From Pedobacter sp. Leaf250 (GTDB lineage Bacteria > Bacteroidota > Bacteroidia > Sphingobacteriales > Sphingobacteriaceae), in NCBI RefSeq assembly GCF_920984735.1, contig NZ_CAKLBU010000010.1:62001-126000 (forward strand): a stretch of 64,000 nucleotides of DNA, given 5' to 3'. Every line of letters starts with the position of its first letter. Position 1 is the stretch's first letter. Of this stretch, positions 34,909 through 44,100 are shown piece after piece. The notes beneath the pieces were generated by a model, which saw only the letters and a list, made by a program, of their open reading frames with translations, was not told the DNA's origin and did no database searches. A program made the position numbers and the translations under genes.

Positions 34909-36321
34909 ATGAAGAAACTCTTACTTGCCCTACTAGTGATTGCTAGTTTTAAAATTGCCAATGCCCAACAATATGCACTCTTCGGCACCAAAACTATGTT
35001 TGATGCCTTTGAAAACACATCTCAAAAATCGTTTACATTAGATTCATCGCGTAAGTTCTCTTCAAATTTTTTCCTGCCGTATTTTGGCATTAATGCCGCA
35101 AATACTGGCGAAGCAAGTAATGTAATCAGGAAACTTACTCAAACGGGTTATCTTGATACTGAAGGTTTGCCCATTTTAAATGGAGACGTAAATCATTTTT
35201 ACCAAAACAGCAATATTTACGTTGCTACATTTAGGTTGTTTCATTCCTACAAATACCAGAAAGAAATTGGCTTAGCTTGGCAAATAAGATCTGATGCACA
35301 AATTGATTATACCAATGAAACCCTTGCTATTTTTGATTCACCAAACAGATTCCCTAGCAATACACTATTACCAGATGTTTTCAATTCTTCGGGTTATCAA
35401 CAATCTTATCATCAATTCAGCTTAACTTACCGAGAAAATTATAACAAGCGATTAGCATTTGGAGTAAAAGCAAGTTTGTTGAGTGGCATTTTGTATAATA
35501 AAATTGATATTGCCGATTCTTACTTTTATTCAAATCCTGAATCGAATACAATAGAACTCGGATTAGCAGCCAATTACAGAAGCAACTTTACAGAAGGAAG
35601 AGAATTAAGAAAGAAAACATTATTGCCATTTAAAAACCCAGGCTTATCAATGAGCTTTGGAACCAATTATACTTCAAAAAAGGGTTTAATGTTGATGGCG
35701 AACATTAAGGATTTGGGCTTTATTTGGTGGAGGAAAAATACACAGGAAACGATTGTAAATACTTCGAATATTACCATTAACACATTTGCAAATCGAAATG
35801 ATATAAATAACGATATAACTAATATATTTACTGGCGAACAGGAAAACAAAAAATTTCTTGCCCCAACTAATGCGAAGGCTGATATATATGTATCAAAAGT
35901 ATATGGCTTTTATAAACCATCATTAATTGTATCTAAAAACCTGTTTTACAAAGGCGGAGATGTTGCTTTCGTCAATAGCTTTAATTATAAAAATTTATCT
36001 GGTAGTGTAACACCACTTTATAACTTTAATAACATTTTCATGGTCGGTTTGCAAGGAAAATATCAAACACCAAACTTCGAAATTTTCTTAGGAACTGACA
36101 ATTTAATTTCTACTGCATATACCACAAAAGGAATAATTTCCAATAATGGAAGCACCGGATCTTCTACAAATGGAATAGGCGCTTCGGTGTATATGGGTAT
36201 AGGAATTAAGTTCGGAAATGTTGTGAATCATCCACAATTTAGCGATATTATGCCTGGAATAAATGATAATGAAGGCGGAAGTTTCTTTAAAAATCTATTC
36301 TCTATTTTTAAAAAGAAGTAA
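34909..36321 (+). CDS. DUF5723-like outer-membrane protein
   Basis: 470 residues with a signal peptide (1-20, ending ANAQ). Repeating amphipathic strands (FGINAANTG, YREKNYNKRLAFGVK-like, GLSMSFGTNYTSKKG) suggest a large barrel. It looks like the Bacteroidota DUF5723 group of unknown function. It follows the membrane-anchored protein and converges on tsaB with one base between the stop codons. Confidence 0.65.
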   Translation: MKKLLLALLVIASFKIANAQQYALFGTKTMFDAFENTSQKSFTLDSSRKFSSNFFLPYFGINAANTGEASNVIRKLTQTGYLDTEGLPILNGDVNHFYQNSNIYVATFRLFHSYKYQKEIGLAWQIRSDAQIDYTNETLAIFDSPNRFPSNTLLPDVFNSSGYQQSYHQFSLTYRENYNKRLAFGVKASLLSGILYNKIDIADSYFYSNPESNTIELGLAANYRSNFTEGRELRKKTLLPFKNPGLSMSFGTNYTSKKGLMLMANIKDLGFIWWRKNTQETIVNTSNITINTFANRNDINNDITNIFTGEQENKKFLAPTNAKADIYVSKVYGFYKPSLIVSKNLFYKGGDVAFVNSFNYKNLSGSVTPLYNFNNIFMVGLQGKYQTPNFEIFLGTDNLISTAYTTKGIISNNGSTGSSTNGIGASVYMGIGIKFGNVVNHPQFSDIMPGINDNEGGSFFKNLFSIFKKK

Positions 36322-36322
36322 T

Positions 36323-37009
36323 TTAAACTTTCTTCTTTGGTTGAGTGACAACAAAATCCTTTAAATAAAAGGGTTCAAAATAAGCAACATCTTCAAAGGT
36401 TTTTGCGTTAAAAGCGGCATCTGCTAATACAGACATATATTTGGCTGAATTGAAATTTGACGCACTAAATTTAGCGTTTTCCTGATTGAGAGTTTCGGCG
36501 CATTTCGCTGCTCCATCTCCTAGAAAGGTAACTGTATTAGAAGACAAGAAATCGCTATAACTCGATTCGTCAATTATTTTAGCGGAGGTAGATTCTTTTA
36601 CCTTTAATGAGATATCAAACACTGAGGTATAAACCTCCATCCTTCTGGCATCAATCATAGGGCAAATCAATCCTGAATAATGAGGATTTTCAATAATAAA
36701 ACCTGCAGCCATCATTTTCAATGTTTCTATTGAAATTAATGGTTTATCCAATGCATAACATAAACCTTTGGCAGTAGAAACCCCAATTCTTAATCCGGTG
36801 TAAGATCCTGGACCTTTACTTACCGCAATAGCATCCAAATCTTGATAAACTAAACCAGCTGATTTAATAGCTTCATCAATGAAAAGCGTAAGGTTACTAG
36901 CATGTAAATTTTGACCAATTTCTTCTTTAATGGAAACAGTTTTGCCATCAACTGATAGTGCGACTGAGCAAACCTGTGTAGCAGTTTCTATTTGAAGTAA
37001 TGTAGCCAT
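36323..37009 (-). CDS. tsaB: tRNA t6A biosynthesis protein TsaB
   Basis: 228 residues of the ASKHA fold. It contains the characteristic SKGPGSYTGLRIGVSTAKGL and the N-terminal LLQIETATQVCSVAL. TsaB partners with TsaD and TsaE to make threonylcarbamoyladenosine at tRNA position 37. The C-terminus is shorter than in many TsaB proteins but complete for the family. Its promoter is so close that the mRNA may be leaderless. Confidence 0.9.
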   Translation of the reverse strand: MATLLQIETATQVCSVALSVDGKTVSIKEEIGQNLHASNLTLFIDEAIKSAGLVYQDLDAIAVSKGPGSYTGLRIGVSTAKGLCYALDKPLISIETLKMMAAGFIIENPHYSGLICPMIDARRMEVYTSVFDISLKVKESTSAKIIDESSYSDFLSSNTVTFLGDGAAKCAETLNQENAKFSASNFNSAKYMSVLADAAFNAKTFEDVAYFEPFYLKDFVVTQPKKKV

Positions 37010-37013
37010 TGTG

Positions 37014-37021
37014 CAAAGATA
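37014..37021 (-). promoter_or_regulatory. -7 element TATCTTTG of tsaB
   Basis: On the minus strand TATCTTTG ends four bases before the ATG at 37009, so the transcript is predicted to begin at or near the start codon. Confidence 0.5.
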
Positions 37022-37071
37022 TTAAAAATGTAAGAGGGAAAATGGATTATGGTAGATAGACCACTGCGGTT

Positions 37072-37302
37072 TTAAGGAACCGGATCATGGCCGTGTGCTC
37101 CCCAGGGATGGCAACGACCAATACGTTTTAGCGTCAGCCAACCTCCTTTAAAAGGGCCATGTTTCCTTATGGCTTCGATTCCATATTGAGAACAAGTTGG
37201 CGTAAACCTACAATTTGAGCCAAGCATTGGCGAAATGGCGTATTGATAAATTCTTATCAAACCTAAAAAGAGCCATCCAAATATTTTATTGATGAACTTC
37301 AT
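37072..37302 (-). CDS. yidD: Membrane protein insertion efficiency factor YidD
   Basis: 76 residues. Signature [19 protein letters not shown] with TCSQYGIEA, and a hydrophobic N-terminal half. It assists YidC in membrane insertion. It overlaps rnpA by 17 bases in the usual rpmH-rnpA-yidD order. YidC itself is not in the window. Confidence 0.95.
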   Translation of the reverse strand: MKFINKIFGWLFLGLIRIYQYAISPMLGSNCRFTPTCSQYGIEAIRKHGPFKGGWLTLKRIGRCHPWGAHGHDPVP

Positions 37303-37684
37303 TCGGCTCAGTTAAAGTTTTAAAACGCTTAAAGGCAGCAACTAATTTTTTTTGAATGAAAGTAAATTCATATTTATCTTTTCCTACAAACTGAATGGAA
37401 AAAAGCAATAAACCCTTATCACCTGGAAGTTGGCTGTAAAATTCTTCTTGTTTATTTAAGCGGTAAGCTTCGCGAATGCGACGTTTAAGCAGATTGCGGT
37501 CTACTGCCCGTTTATACCTCTTCTTTGGAACATTGATAACTACTTGTGCTTGAACGGCGGTAGGTTCATCAATAAAGATATAGGAGATGCGAAAAGGATA
37601 TAATAAAAAAGAAGAACCGTTTTTAAACAGCAGATCTAAATGTTTTCTGCTGCATAACCGTTCTTCTTTCTTGAATGTGTACAT
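37286..37684 (-). CDS. rnpA: Ribonuclease P protein component
   Basis: 132 residues. The RNase P signature [18 protein letters not shown] is clear. It binds the RNase P RNA for tRNA 5' maturation. ATG 37684 ([10 protein letters not shown]) is preferred over 37744, which would start inside the rpmH-rnpA gap. It lies 67 bases after rpmH. Confidence 0.95.
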   Translation of the reverse strand: MYTFKKEERLCSRKHLDLLFKNGSSFLLYPFRISYIFIDEPTAVQAQVVINVPKKRYKRAVDRNLLKRRIREAYRLNKQEEFYSQLPGDKGLLLFSIQFVGKDKYEFTFIQKKLVAAFKRFKTLTEPNEVHQ

Positions 37685-37751
37685 CTGTTTTTGATTGATA
37701 ATTGCAGATATTGATCTGCCGATTCCGAGCGTTCGGAAAAGCAATCAAAAA

Positions 37752-37910
37752 TTATGCTTTATGCTTGCGTTCGTCAGAAACTGTTAATCTTTTTCTTCCT
37801 TTAGCACGACGTGATGCTAATACTCGTCTGCCGTTAGCTGTTGCCATTCTTTCGCGGAAGCCGTGTTTGTTTCTTCTCTTTCTTTGCGAAGGTTGGTATG
37901 TTCTTTTCAT
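37752..37910 (-). CDS. rpmH: 50S ribosomal protein L34
   Basis: 52 residues, read directly: begins [18 protein letters not shown], then [22 protein letters not shown], ending DERKHKA. This is the L34 signature, very basic. It heads the rpmH-rnpA-yidD transcript and is too short to appear in simple ORF lists with a 60-residue cutoff. Confidence 0.96.
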   Translation of the reverse strand: MKRTYQPSQRKRRNKHGFRERMATANGRRVLASRRAKGRKRLTVSDERKHKA

Positions 37911-37951
37911 GACTGTATATTATCTTATTATAATTTCAAAATTAAGAGGTG

Positions 37952-37959
37952 CAAATATA
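37952..37959 (-). promoter_or_regulatory. -7 element TATATTTG of rpmH
   Basis: On the minus strand TATATTTG lies 41 bases upstream of the rpmH ATG. A TTG 20 bases further upstream (37980-37982) is a possible -33 element. Confidence 0.55.
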
Positions 37960-38192
37960 AAGCGATTTCTCTACAAATGCAAGTCTGTTTGGTATTTATT
38001 TTTTATTTGAAAAGTTTTAAGCGAACTCCTTAAGAACAAATGTAGTAATTCTTTTTAAAATTCTATCCAACACTCACCTTAGGTACAAAAACGCCAGCAT
38101 GTGGATACGGTTAATTAAATTATTTACGCTTTTACTATAATGAAACAACTGGTCACAAAACGAAAATAGAAGTATAAACCTTCCAAAATAAA

Positions 38193-38277
38193 CCTGGTTG
38201 TAGCGAAATCCTTTTTGAAATAATGAATGTAAATACCACACGGCCTATCACAAAAAGATTTAAAGCGGAAAACAGGG
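38193..38277. repeat. Structured intergenic element, copy 1
   Basis: A short lower stem CCTG/CAGG (38193-38196 and 38273-38276) encloses an internal loop with GTTGTAGCG on the left and AAAGCGGAAAA on the right, then an upper stem AAATCCTTTTTG (38206-38217) with CAAAAAGATTT (38251-38261), one bulged C. It sits in the 406-base gap between rpmH and the LytTR regulator; apart from this element and the rpmH promoter I see nothing in that gap. Confidence 0.6.
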
Positions 38278-38316
38278 CTAACGATAATTTTAGCTGTGTA
38301 ATCGCTTTTCAAAAAA

Positions 38317-39051
38317 TTATAAACCTAAAGAAGCTTTCAATTTCACATACCCAGTTTTACTCACCGGCAACCAAATATCTGATTTAAGTAGCACCACGTA
38401 ACTATCTTTTTCTTTTAATTCGATTTTTGTAACCTGAGCCAAATTTATGATGTAAGAGCGATGGATTCGGATAAATTGGCTTGAATCTAACGTTTGTTCA
38501 AAATAAGCCATTGTTTTATTTTTATAAAATGCGCCATCAGCTGTGCTTAATTTTACATAATCATCATCTGCCTCCAGGTAGTTGATATCTCCGGTAGGAA
38601 TAATTTTTATCACGCCGTCCTTCTTTACCACTACCCTATTGTTTTGGGCCGGACTTAATGCCGCAGCATCCAAAACAGCTTCGGTATTTTCACTTTGGTT
38701 TAGTCTCGAAGGCAGTTTTTTTATGGCAGCATCAAAACGGGCTTTATCAATTGGTTTAAGCAAATAATCAACTGCATTTACTTCAAAGGCTTTTATGGCA
38801 TATTCATCAAAGGCGGTGGTAAATATCACAGCAGGTTTATCTTCTACCAATTCCAACATTTCAAAGCCGCTAATTTTTGGCATTTGGATATCAAGAAATA
38901 TTAAATCAGGTTTATGTAATGTTATCGCTTTTAATCCCTCAAAACCATCGCAACATTCGGTAACAACTTCTATTTCAGGATGATCTGTAAGATAAAATTT
39001 AACAATATCTCTAGCTAAAGGTTCATCATCAATTAGTATCGTTCTGATCAT
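38317..39051 (-). CDS. LytTR-type response regulator
   Basis: 244 residues. A receiver domain with Asp54 in LIFLDIQMPKISG and conserved Lys in YLLKPIDKAR is followed by a LytTR DNA-binding domain (YLEADDDYVKLSTADGAFY, IRIHRSYIINLAQVTK). It overlaps the kinase gene by 23 bases, so the two are a coupled pair. Targets are often envelope or surface-polysaccharide genes in this family. Confidence 0.93.
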   Translation of the reverse strand: MIRTILIDDEPLARDIVKFYLTDHPEIEVVTECCDGFEGLKAITLHKPDLIFLDIQMPKISGFEMLELVEDKPAVIFTTAFDEYAIKAFEVNAVDYLLKPIDKARFDAAIKKLPSRLNQSENTEAVLDAAALSPAQNNRVVVKKDGVIKIIPTGDINYLEADDDYVKLSTADGAFYKNKTMAYFEQTLDSSQFIRIHRSYIINLAQVTKIELKEKDSYVVLLKSDIWLPVSKTGYVKLKASLGL

Positions 39052-40090
39052 TTGTTTGTGGGATTTTTAGGGTGGTAATATATAAATTATTTGCTTCAAT
39101 TTCTGTTTGCAACAAGTGCGGATTAGCAAATAACAAATATAATCGTCGTTTAATTGCAGTTAAGCCAAATCCGGTTCCACCAGCAGCTTTCATTTCAGGG
39201 TCGAACGGATTTTGCACACGCAATTCCAAAATATCTCGGTCAACTGTTACATCAACTTTTATGGTAATTCCTGCCGAAGTGTTGTATAGACCAAATTTGA
39301 TGGCATTTTCTACAATCGGCTGCAGCAATGTTCCAGGCAAACAAAGATTTAAAGTATCTTCGGCAACATTCACTTCTATATTTAAACGATGGCTGAATCG
39401 TACTTTCTCAATATCAAGATATAACTGAATGTACTCCATTTCTTCTTCAACAGAGACCCATAATTCATCATCACGCTTTAAAGTTCCGCGTAGAAACGAA
39501 GCCAGTTTCGTAATCATTACACCAGCTTCTTTCGGGTTCACCATGGTTAAAGCAAAAACTGAATTTAAACTATTAAATAAAAAATGTGGTTGAAGCTGAT
39601 GTCTTAATTTATTCAGTTCTGCTTCTTTGGCCAAGCTTTTTGCTGCTGATAATCTTTCATGCGTTTCTGATTGTTCTTCTAAACGATACCACAGGATATT
39701 AGCCAACGCACACCAACCTAAGCACATAAAGGAGATTAATCCTCTAAAAGCAAATGAAAAATTATAGAAATCCAAGTATTCTTTAAAATCGGCAAATATG
39801 TAGAGTATTGCATATTTTGCAGCATAAACAATTACAAAAGTAAGCGCCAATGTAATAATCAATACATATAAAATTCTTTCATTTTTGGGTTGATAATAAC
39901 CCAACATATTACTAATGCCAACACAAGCCATAACCAGCAGGAAATTACTGATAAAGCTATCGGCAACAGAAATTAACCAAGAAAAATTTACAACATAATG
40001 TAAGCCAACAGTACATAAAATGAACCAGGCAATGGCAATTGCCAATGAGGTTTTTTGTATTCGGGGTATGGATAGCGGTCTAGTAGTCAA
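39029..40090 (-). CDS. LytS-like sensor histidine kinase
   Basis: 353 residues. Four membrane segments occupy the N-terminal half (about residues 15-140), then a LytS-type His_kinase domain with the phosphoacceptor His in LQPHFLFNSLNSVF and an ATPase domain (PIVENAIKFGL, GTGFGLTAIKRRL). The only reasonable start is TTG at 40090: an in-frame stop lies 12 bases further upstream and no ATG precedes the first membrane helix. It phosphorylates the LytTR regulator downstream. Confidence 0.88.
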   Translation of the reverse strand: MTTRPLSIPRIQKTSLAIAIAWFILCTVGLHYVVNFSWLISVADSFISNFLLVMACVGISNMLGYYQPKNERILYVLIITLALTFVIVYAAKYAILYIFADFKEYLDFYNFSFAFRGLISFMCLGWCALANILWYRLEEQSETHERLSAAKSLAKEAELNKLRHQLQPHFLFNSLNSVFALTMVNPKEAGVMITKLASFLRGTLKRDDELWVSVEEEMEYIQLYLDIEKVRFSHRLNIEVNVAEDTLNLCLPGTLLQPIVENAIKFGLYNTSAGITIKVDVTVDRDILELRVQNPFDPEMKAAGGTGFGLTAIKRRLYLLFANPHLLQTEIEANNLYITTLKIPQTNDQNDTN

Positions 40091-40159
40091 GGGGAGATTT
40101 GATTAGTTAAAGTTTAGATAAGATGATATGGCGAGTTATTCATCCGCCATATTTTAGAT

Positions 40160-40921
40160 TTAGAAGCTTTTGATTTCAATGCCTCCAAATAGGACTGTAC
40201 CATCCAAAATCAATGTTTTTTGCATTTGATCGATAGGAAGCATGTGCCCTCTTTTATCTTCTACGCTCCCGAATATGGCAGTTACATTCGATTTTATGGC
40301 CCAATTGGGTGGAACAATTAATTTGATACCACCAAATACGGCAGTAACATCCAGCGATACAGATTCGTTAAAGTCTGCCTGCGTCATAATGATATCCGCA
40401 CCACCAAAAACGGTTGTAATATCTCCACCCTTAAAATTTTTCGAGTAAACAGTTTGATTTGAGCCACCAAAAACAGCAGTTATCTCGATTATGTCGTTAG
40501 AATTCGCATTTTTATCTGCAGCTTTAAAATCTATCGCATCAGTCTCTCCTGCACCAAACTCACTTTTAAAACTATCTTTAAATGTTCTTTTATCCTTTGG
40601 TTTCAATATTAAAAATCCACCAATAATCACCAATCCAAATCCGAGGGCATATTTTGATATGTCAAAATCAAAACCCATATCATCTACGGTTTGGTAAACA
40701 CCAAATAGAATAAGTATTAACCACCCAACGCCCTTAAAATTACGTCGTACCCCAATAAATACACCTAATGCAATTAGAAATGTCCAAAAGCTAAATACCC
40801 AGTGCGGTATATTTAATCCAATATTATCTAAGAGAAATGCAAGGCCGATAATTATTATGACTAAACCACTTAAAATTCTTCCTGAACTTTTAGCTGGTTT
40901 ATTTTCGTTTATATTTTCCAT
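40160..40921 (-). CDS. LiaF-like membrane protein
   Basis: 253 residues with several hydrophobic segments (about 22-110), then a beta-rich C-terminal domain with repeated TAVFGG turns (three near-copies, for example DVTAVFGGIKLI). This is the LiaF-like C-terminal domain, whose relatives inhibit or modulate cell-envelope stress kinases. Located 69 bases before the LytS kinase on the same strand, so a three-gene envelope-stress operon is likely. Confidence 0.8.
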   Translation of the reverse strand: MENINENKPAKSSGRILSGLVIIIIGLAFLLDNIGLNIPHWVFSFWTFLIALGVFIGVRRNFKGVGWLILILFGVYQTVDDMGFDFDISKYALGFGLVIIGGFLILKPKDKRTFKDSFKSEFGAGETDAIDFKAADKNANSNDIIEITAVFGGSNQTVYSKNFKGGDITTVFGGADIIMTQADFNESVSLDVTAVFGGIKLIVPPNWAIKSNVTAIFGSVEDKRGHMLPIDQMQKTLILDGTVLFGGIEIKSF

Positions 40922-40938
40922 TCTTAAATTATTATATC

Positions 40939-40946
40939 CAAAAGTA
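40939..40946 (-). promoter_or_regulatory. -7 element TACTTTTG
   Basis: TAnnTTTG match on the minus strand, 17 bases upstream of the ATG at 40921; probable promoter of the LiaF-like/LytS/LytTR operon. Confidence 0.5.
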
Positions 40947-41049
40947 TTCATTCCAGGCTAATTCATTTATACCATCGGTATCAAAATGAGCGTAAAGGCG
41001 GTAAGCTGCATCATTTCGTCGGCGAAAATTATTTTCCTATTTTGAGCGC

Positions 41050-41922
41050 ATGAAATATTTACTCGTTATCATATTTGCTGGGTTATCTTTAAAAGTATTT
41101 GCACAAAATATAACATCACATTACAAGGTTTATGATGTGAAAAAGCAAAAAACAATATCTATTGATGAAATCATCACCGAAATGAAACTTGCTGATGTTG
41201 TATTTTTTGGAGAAGAGCATAATGATTCTATTGGACATATTTTAGAAGCCAGCATTTTCACAAAGCTTAACGAAAAATTTCCAAATCAAATCGCATTAAG
41301 CATGGAAATGTTCCATACCGATGTACAGCCTATTGTTAATGAATATTTATCTGATTTAATTTCTGAAAAGAATTTTGTTAAAGAAGCAAGAGCTTGGCCT
41401 AATTATAAAGACTATAAACCATTAGTGGAATATGCAAAACAGAATAAATTACCTGTCATTTCAGCAAATGCAGCAACACGTTATAGTAATGCAGTTACGA
41501 AGGGTGGTTTAGATATTTTGAAATCTTTTCCAAAATCAGCTCAGGATATTCTGCCGCCAACACCAATTGACACCGCGACAGGAAGATACCTCGAAAAATT
41601 CAGCGACTTATTAGGAGGCCATAGTATGGGTGGAATGAAAGTTTACCAAACACAAAATTTTTGGGATGCAACAATGGCCTGGTCTATTGTAAAATTTATG
41701 AAAGCGAACAAAGGCAAAAAGATACTTCAATTAAATGGTCGTTTTCATAGCGACGAAAAGCTAGGTACGATTGCCAAACTTCATCAGTATGATCAAAAAT
41801 TAAAAATACTGAATATTTCAGCCTTCAGTAGCGAAGATTTTGACCAGCCAGATTGGGAGAAATATAAAATCCTAGGCGATTATATTATTATTACTGATCC
41901 GAAAATTAAAAGAAGTTTTTAA
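41050..41922 (+). CDS. ChaN-like (Tiki superfamily) exported protein
   Basis: 290 residues with a signal peptide (1-18, ending VFAQ). Haem-binding ChaN-like motifs include DVVFFGEEHND, ALSMEMFHTDVQ, and LNGRFHSDEKLG. ChaN proteins bind haem in iron uptake or haem storage, and related Tiki proteins are metalloproteases, so the exact role is open. Monocistronic, with a strong shared terminator. Confidence 0.82.
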   Translation: MKYLLVIIFAGLSLKVFAQNITSHYKVYDVKKQKTISIDEIITEMKLADVVFFGEEHNDSIGHILEASIFTKLNEKFPNQIALSMEMFHTDVQPIVNEYLSDLISEKNFVKEARAWPNYKDYKPLVEYAKQNKLPVISANAATRYSNAVTKGGLDILKSFPKSAQDILPPTPIDTATGRYLEKFSDLLGGHSMGGMKVYQTQNFWDATMAWSIVKFMKANKGKKILQLNGRFHSDEKLGTIAKLHQYDQKLKILNISAFSSEDFDQPDWEKYKILGDYIIITDPKIKRSF

Positions 41923-41924
41923 AC

Positions 41925-41960
41925 AAAAAAGACCTGCTAAATATTAGCAGGTCTTTTTTT
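41925..41960. terminator. Bidirectional terminator
   Basis: A 16-bp stem (arms 41925-41940 and 41944-41959, GACCTGCTAA core) with A residues on one side and T on the other. It works for both the ChaN-like gene (plus) and mscL (minus), which end on either side. Confidence 0.9.
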
Positions 41961-41962
41961 AT

Positions 41963-42412
41963 TTATGCTTTTGCTTTTAGCAAATCTCTGATTTCTGTTA
42001 ATAAAACTTCTTCTTTTGGCGGAGCTGCTGGCGCAACTACTGCCGCCGCTTCTTCTTTCTTTTTCATTTTATTAATGGCTTTAACCATCATAAAAACAAC
42101 CAATGCCAATAATATAAAATTGATGGCTACAGTGATAAAGTTACCATAAGCAAATATTGCTGCATCCGGAGCAGCCTTTTTCGCATCAGCAAGTGATGCA
42201 CCTTGTGGAATTAATTCAGCGCCTTTACCCATTGCAAAATAAATGCTGCTGAAATCTGGCTTACCTACCATAGCAGCAACCACCGGCATAATTAAATCAT
42301 CAATTACTGAAGTAACAATTTTACCGAAAGCACCGCCAATAATTACCCCTACGGCTAAATCGAAGGCATTTCCCTTTATGGCAAATTCCTTAAATTCTTT
42401 TACAATACTCAT
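41963..42412 (-). CDS. mscL: Large-conductance mechanosensitive channel
   Basis: 149 residues. The pore helix shows FAIKGNAFDLAVGVIIGGAFGKIV and the second helix VAINFILLALVVFMM; a helical C-terminus (RDLLKAK) closes it. MscL opens under membrane tension to release solutes during osmotic downshock. Slightly long in the periplasmic loop. Its promoter is at 42440-42470. Confidence 0.95.
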   Translation of the reverse strand: MSIVKEFKEFAIKGNAFDLAVGVIIGGAFGKIVTSVIDDLIMPVVAAMVGKPDFSSIYFAMGKGAELIPQGASLADAKKAAPDAAIFAYGNFITVAINFILLALVVFMMVKAINKMKKKEEAAAVVAPAAPPKEEVLLTEIRDLLKAKA

Positions 42413-42439
42413 AAGTTTTTGTTTAGTTTATTTAATTTG

Positions 42440-42470
42440 TAAAAGTAACAAACATTATACACAATACAAA
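42440..42470 (-). promoter_or_regulatory. mscL promoter, TTTG-N19-TACTTTTA
   Basis: TTTG (42467-42470), 19-bp spacer, then TACTTTTA (42440-42447), one mismatch from the TAnnTTTG consensus at the last position. Confidence 0.55.
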
Positions 42471-42547
42471 TGTTTAGCAAACAATTTAAAAACCGAACAA
42501 TCAAATTCATTTAGATTAATTCCAAAGAATATCTGAAATGATTTGTT

Positions 42548-42555
42548 TATTTTTG
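42548..42555 (+). promoter_or_regulatory. -7 element TATTTTTG of rpoN
   Basis: TAnnTTTG match with 20 bases to the ATG at 42576. No clear -33 element; the TTTG at 42542-42545 is too close. Confidence 0.5.
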
Positions 42556-42575
42556 CTCCAATTCTTATCAACAAT

Positions 42576-44048
42576 ATGCTAAAGCAACATTTACAACAAA
42601 AATTATTACAAAAGTTATCACCTCAACAAATTCAGTTTATAAAGTTGTTGCAGGTGCCAACAGTTGCTTTAGATACCCGTGTTAAAGAAGAATTAGAAGA
42701 TAATCCTGCTTTAGAAGATCCGAGTTTAATGACCCAGGATGAACCAAAAAGCGAATACGATGATCTAAATGACAGTCCTGATGATTTTGACGGTCCTTCA
42801 GAAGACAATAGTATGGATGAGTTTAATGTAGATGATTACCTACAGGATGACAATACCAATGATTACAGCACAAATTACAATAATGGAGATGATGATGAAG
42901 AGAAAAAGGAAACTCCAATTGCCATTGAAAGTACTTTTTTCGAAAGCTTGCAAGAGCAACTAGATCTTATTCCTTTATCAGATCAGGATTTTATTGTTGG
43001 AAAGCAAATTATTGGCAGCTTGGATGATGACGGATATTTACGTCGCCCGCTAGGTTCAATGATTGATGATTTAGCATTTTCTCAAAATGTAATGGTTGAA
43101 GAAGAAGATGTATTGGAAATGTTAAAACTGATACAAAGTTTTGATCCTCCAGGCATTGGCGCCAGAGATTTAAAAGAGTGTCTGCTTATTCAACTGAAAA
43201 GGAAAGATCCAAATAATCCGATTATAGTTAAGGCAATGAATGTTGTAGAAAACTATTTGGATGAGTTTACCAGAAAACATTACGATAAACTAGAAAAAAG
43301 TTTAGGCCTGGATAGCGAAGAATTAAAAGAAGTTGTAAATGAAATTTTACGCTTAAATCCGAAGCCCGGAGATGCAAATCAGGTTACAACTAAACAAATG
43401 CAAATCATTCCTGATTTTCATATCAGCAATAATGATGGCGTTTTAATTTTAACATTAAACTCAAAAAATGCTCCTGAATTAAAGGTAAGCCGCTCCTATC
43501 AGGAAATGTTCGAGCATTATGATAAAGCTTCATCAAAAGATAAAAAACTAAAAGAAGCCGTTCAATTTGTGAAGCAAAAATTAGATTCAGCGAAATGGTT
43601 TATTGATGCGATTAAACAAAGGCAACAAACTTTGCTTAAAACCATGAATGCAATTATGCATTATCAATATGAATATTTTTTAACTGCTGATGAGCGTAAA
43701 ATGCGCCCAATGATTTTGAAAGATATTGCTGATAAAATTGATATGGATATTTCAACTGTATCTCGTGTAGCCAATTCTAAATATGTTCAAACTGAATTTG
43801 GAACTTTTTTATTAAAATCTTTCTTTTCTGAAGCCATCCAAACCGAAAATGGAGAAGAGGTTTCAAATAAAGAAGTAAAAAAAATATTGGAAGACTGTAT
43901 TGGGAATGAAGATAAACGCAAGCCTTTAGCAGATGAAAAATTGACCGATATTTTAAAAGAAAGAGGTTATAATATTGCCCGTAGAACCGTAGCTAAATAC
44001 AGGGAACAAATGAATATTCCTGTGGCACGATTAAGGAAAGAGCTTTAG
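42576..44048 (+). CDS. rpoN: RNA polymerase sigma-54 factor
   Basis: 490 residues. The Gln/Leu-rich activator-interacting N-terminus (LKQHLQQKLLQKLSPQQIQ) is followed by a long Asp/Glu-rich linker (about 55-120), the core-binding domain (VGKQIIGSLDDDGYLRR) and the C-terminal RpoN box ARRTVAKYRE. It recognises -24/-12 promoters and needs AAA+ activators. The ATG at 42576 was preferred over 42543, which begins inside the promoter. The regulon is not visible here. Confidence 0.95.
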   Translation: MLKQHLQQKLLQKLSPQQIQFIKLLQVPTVALDTRVKEELEDNPALEDPSLMTQDEPKSEYDDLNDSPDDFDGPSEDNSMDEFNVDDYLQDDNTNDYSTNYNNGDDDEEKKETPIAIESTFFESLQEQLDLIPLSDQDFIVGKQIIGSLDDDGYLRRPLGSMIDDLAFSQNVMVEEEDVLEMLKLIQSFDPPGIGARDLKECLLIQLKRKDPNNPIIVKAMNVVENYLDEFTRKHYDKLEKSLGLDSEELKEVVNEILRLNPKPGDANQVTTKQMQIIPDFHISNNDGVLILTLNSKNAPELKVSRSYQEMFEHYDKASSKDKKLKEAVQFVKQKLDSAKWFIDAIKQRQQTLLKTMNAIMHYQYEYFLTADERKMRPMILKDIADKIDMDISTVSRVANSKYVQTEFGTFLLKSFFSEAIQTENGEEVSNKEVKKILEDCIGNEDKRKPLADEKLTDILKERGYNIARRTVAKYREQMNIPVARLRKEL

Positions 44049-44100
44049 TCTTTGGTTTGATATTTTTATCTACACTTTTAAAAAATTAGCAAATAATCAA

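Noticed and set aside
38124..38312. 62-aa minus-strand frame in the rpmH upstream gap
   Set aside because: It spans the structured element at 38193-38277 and has no family resemblance.
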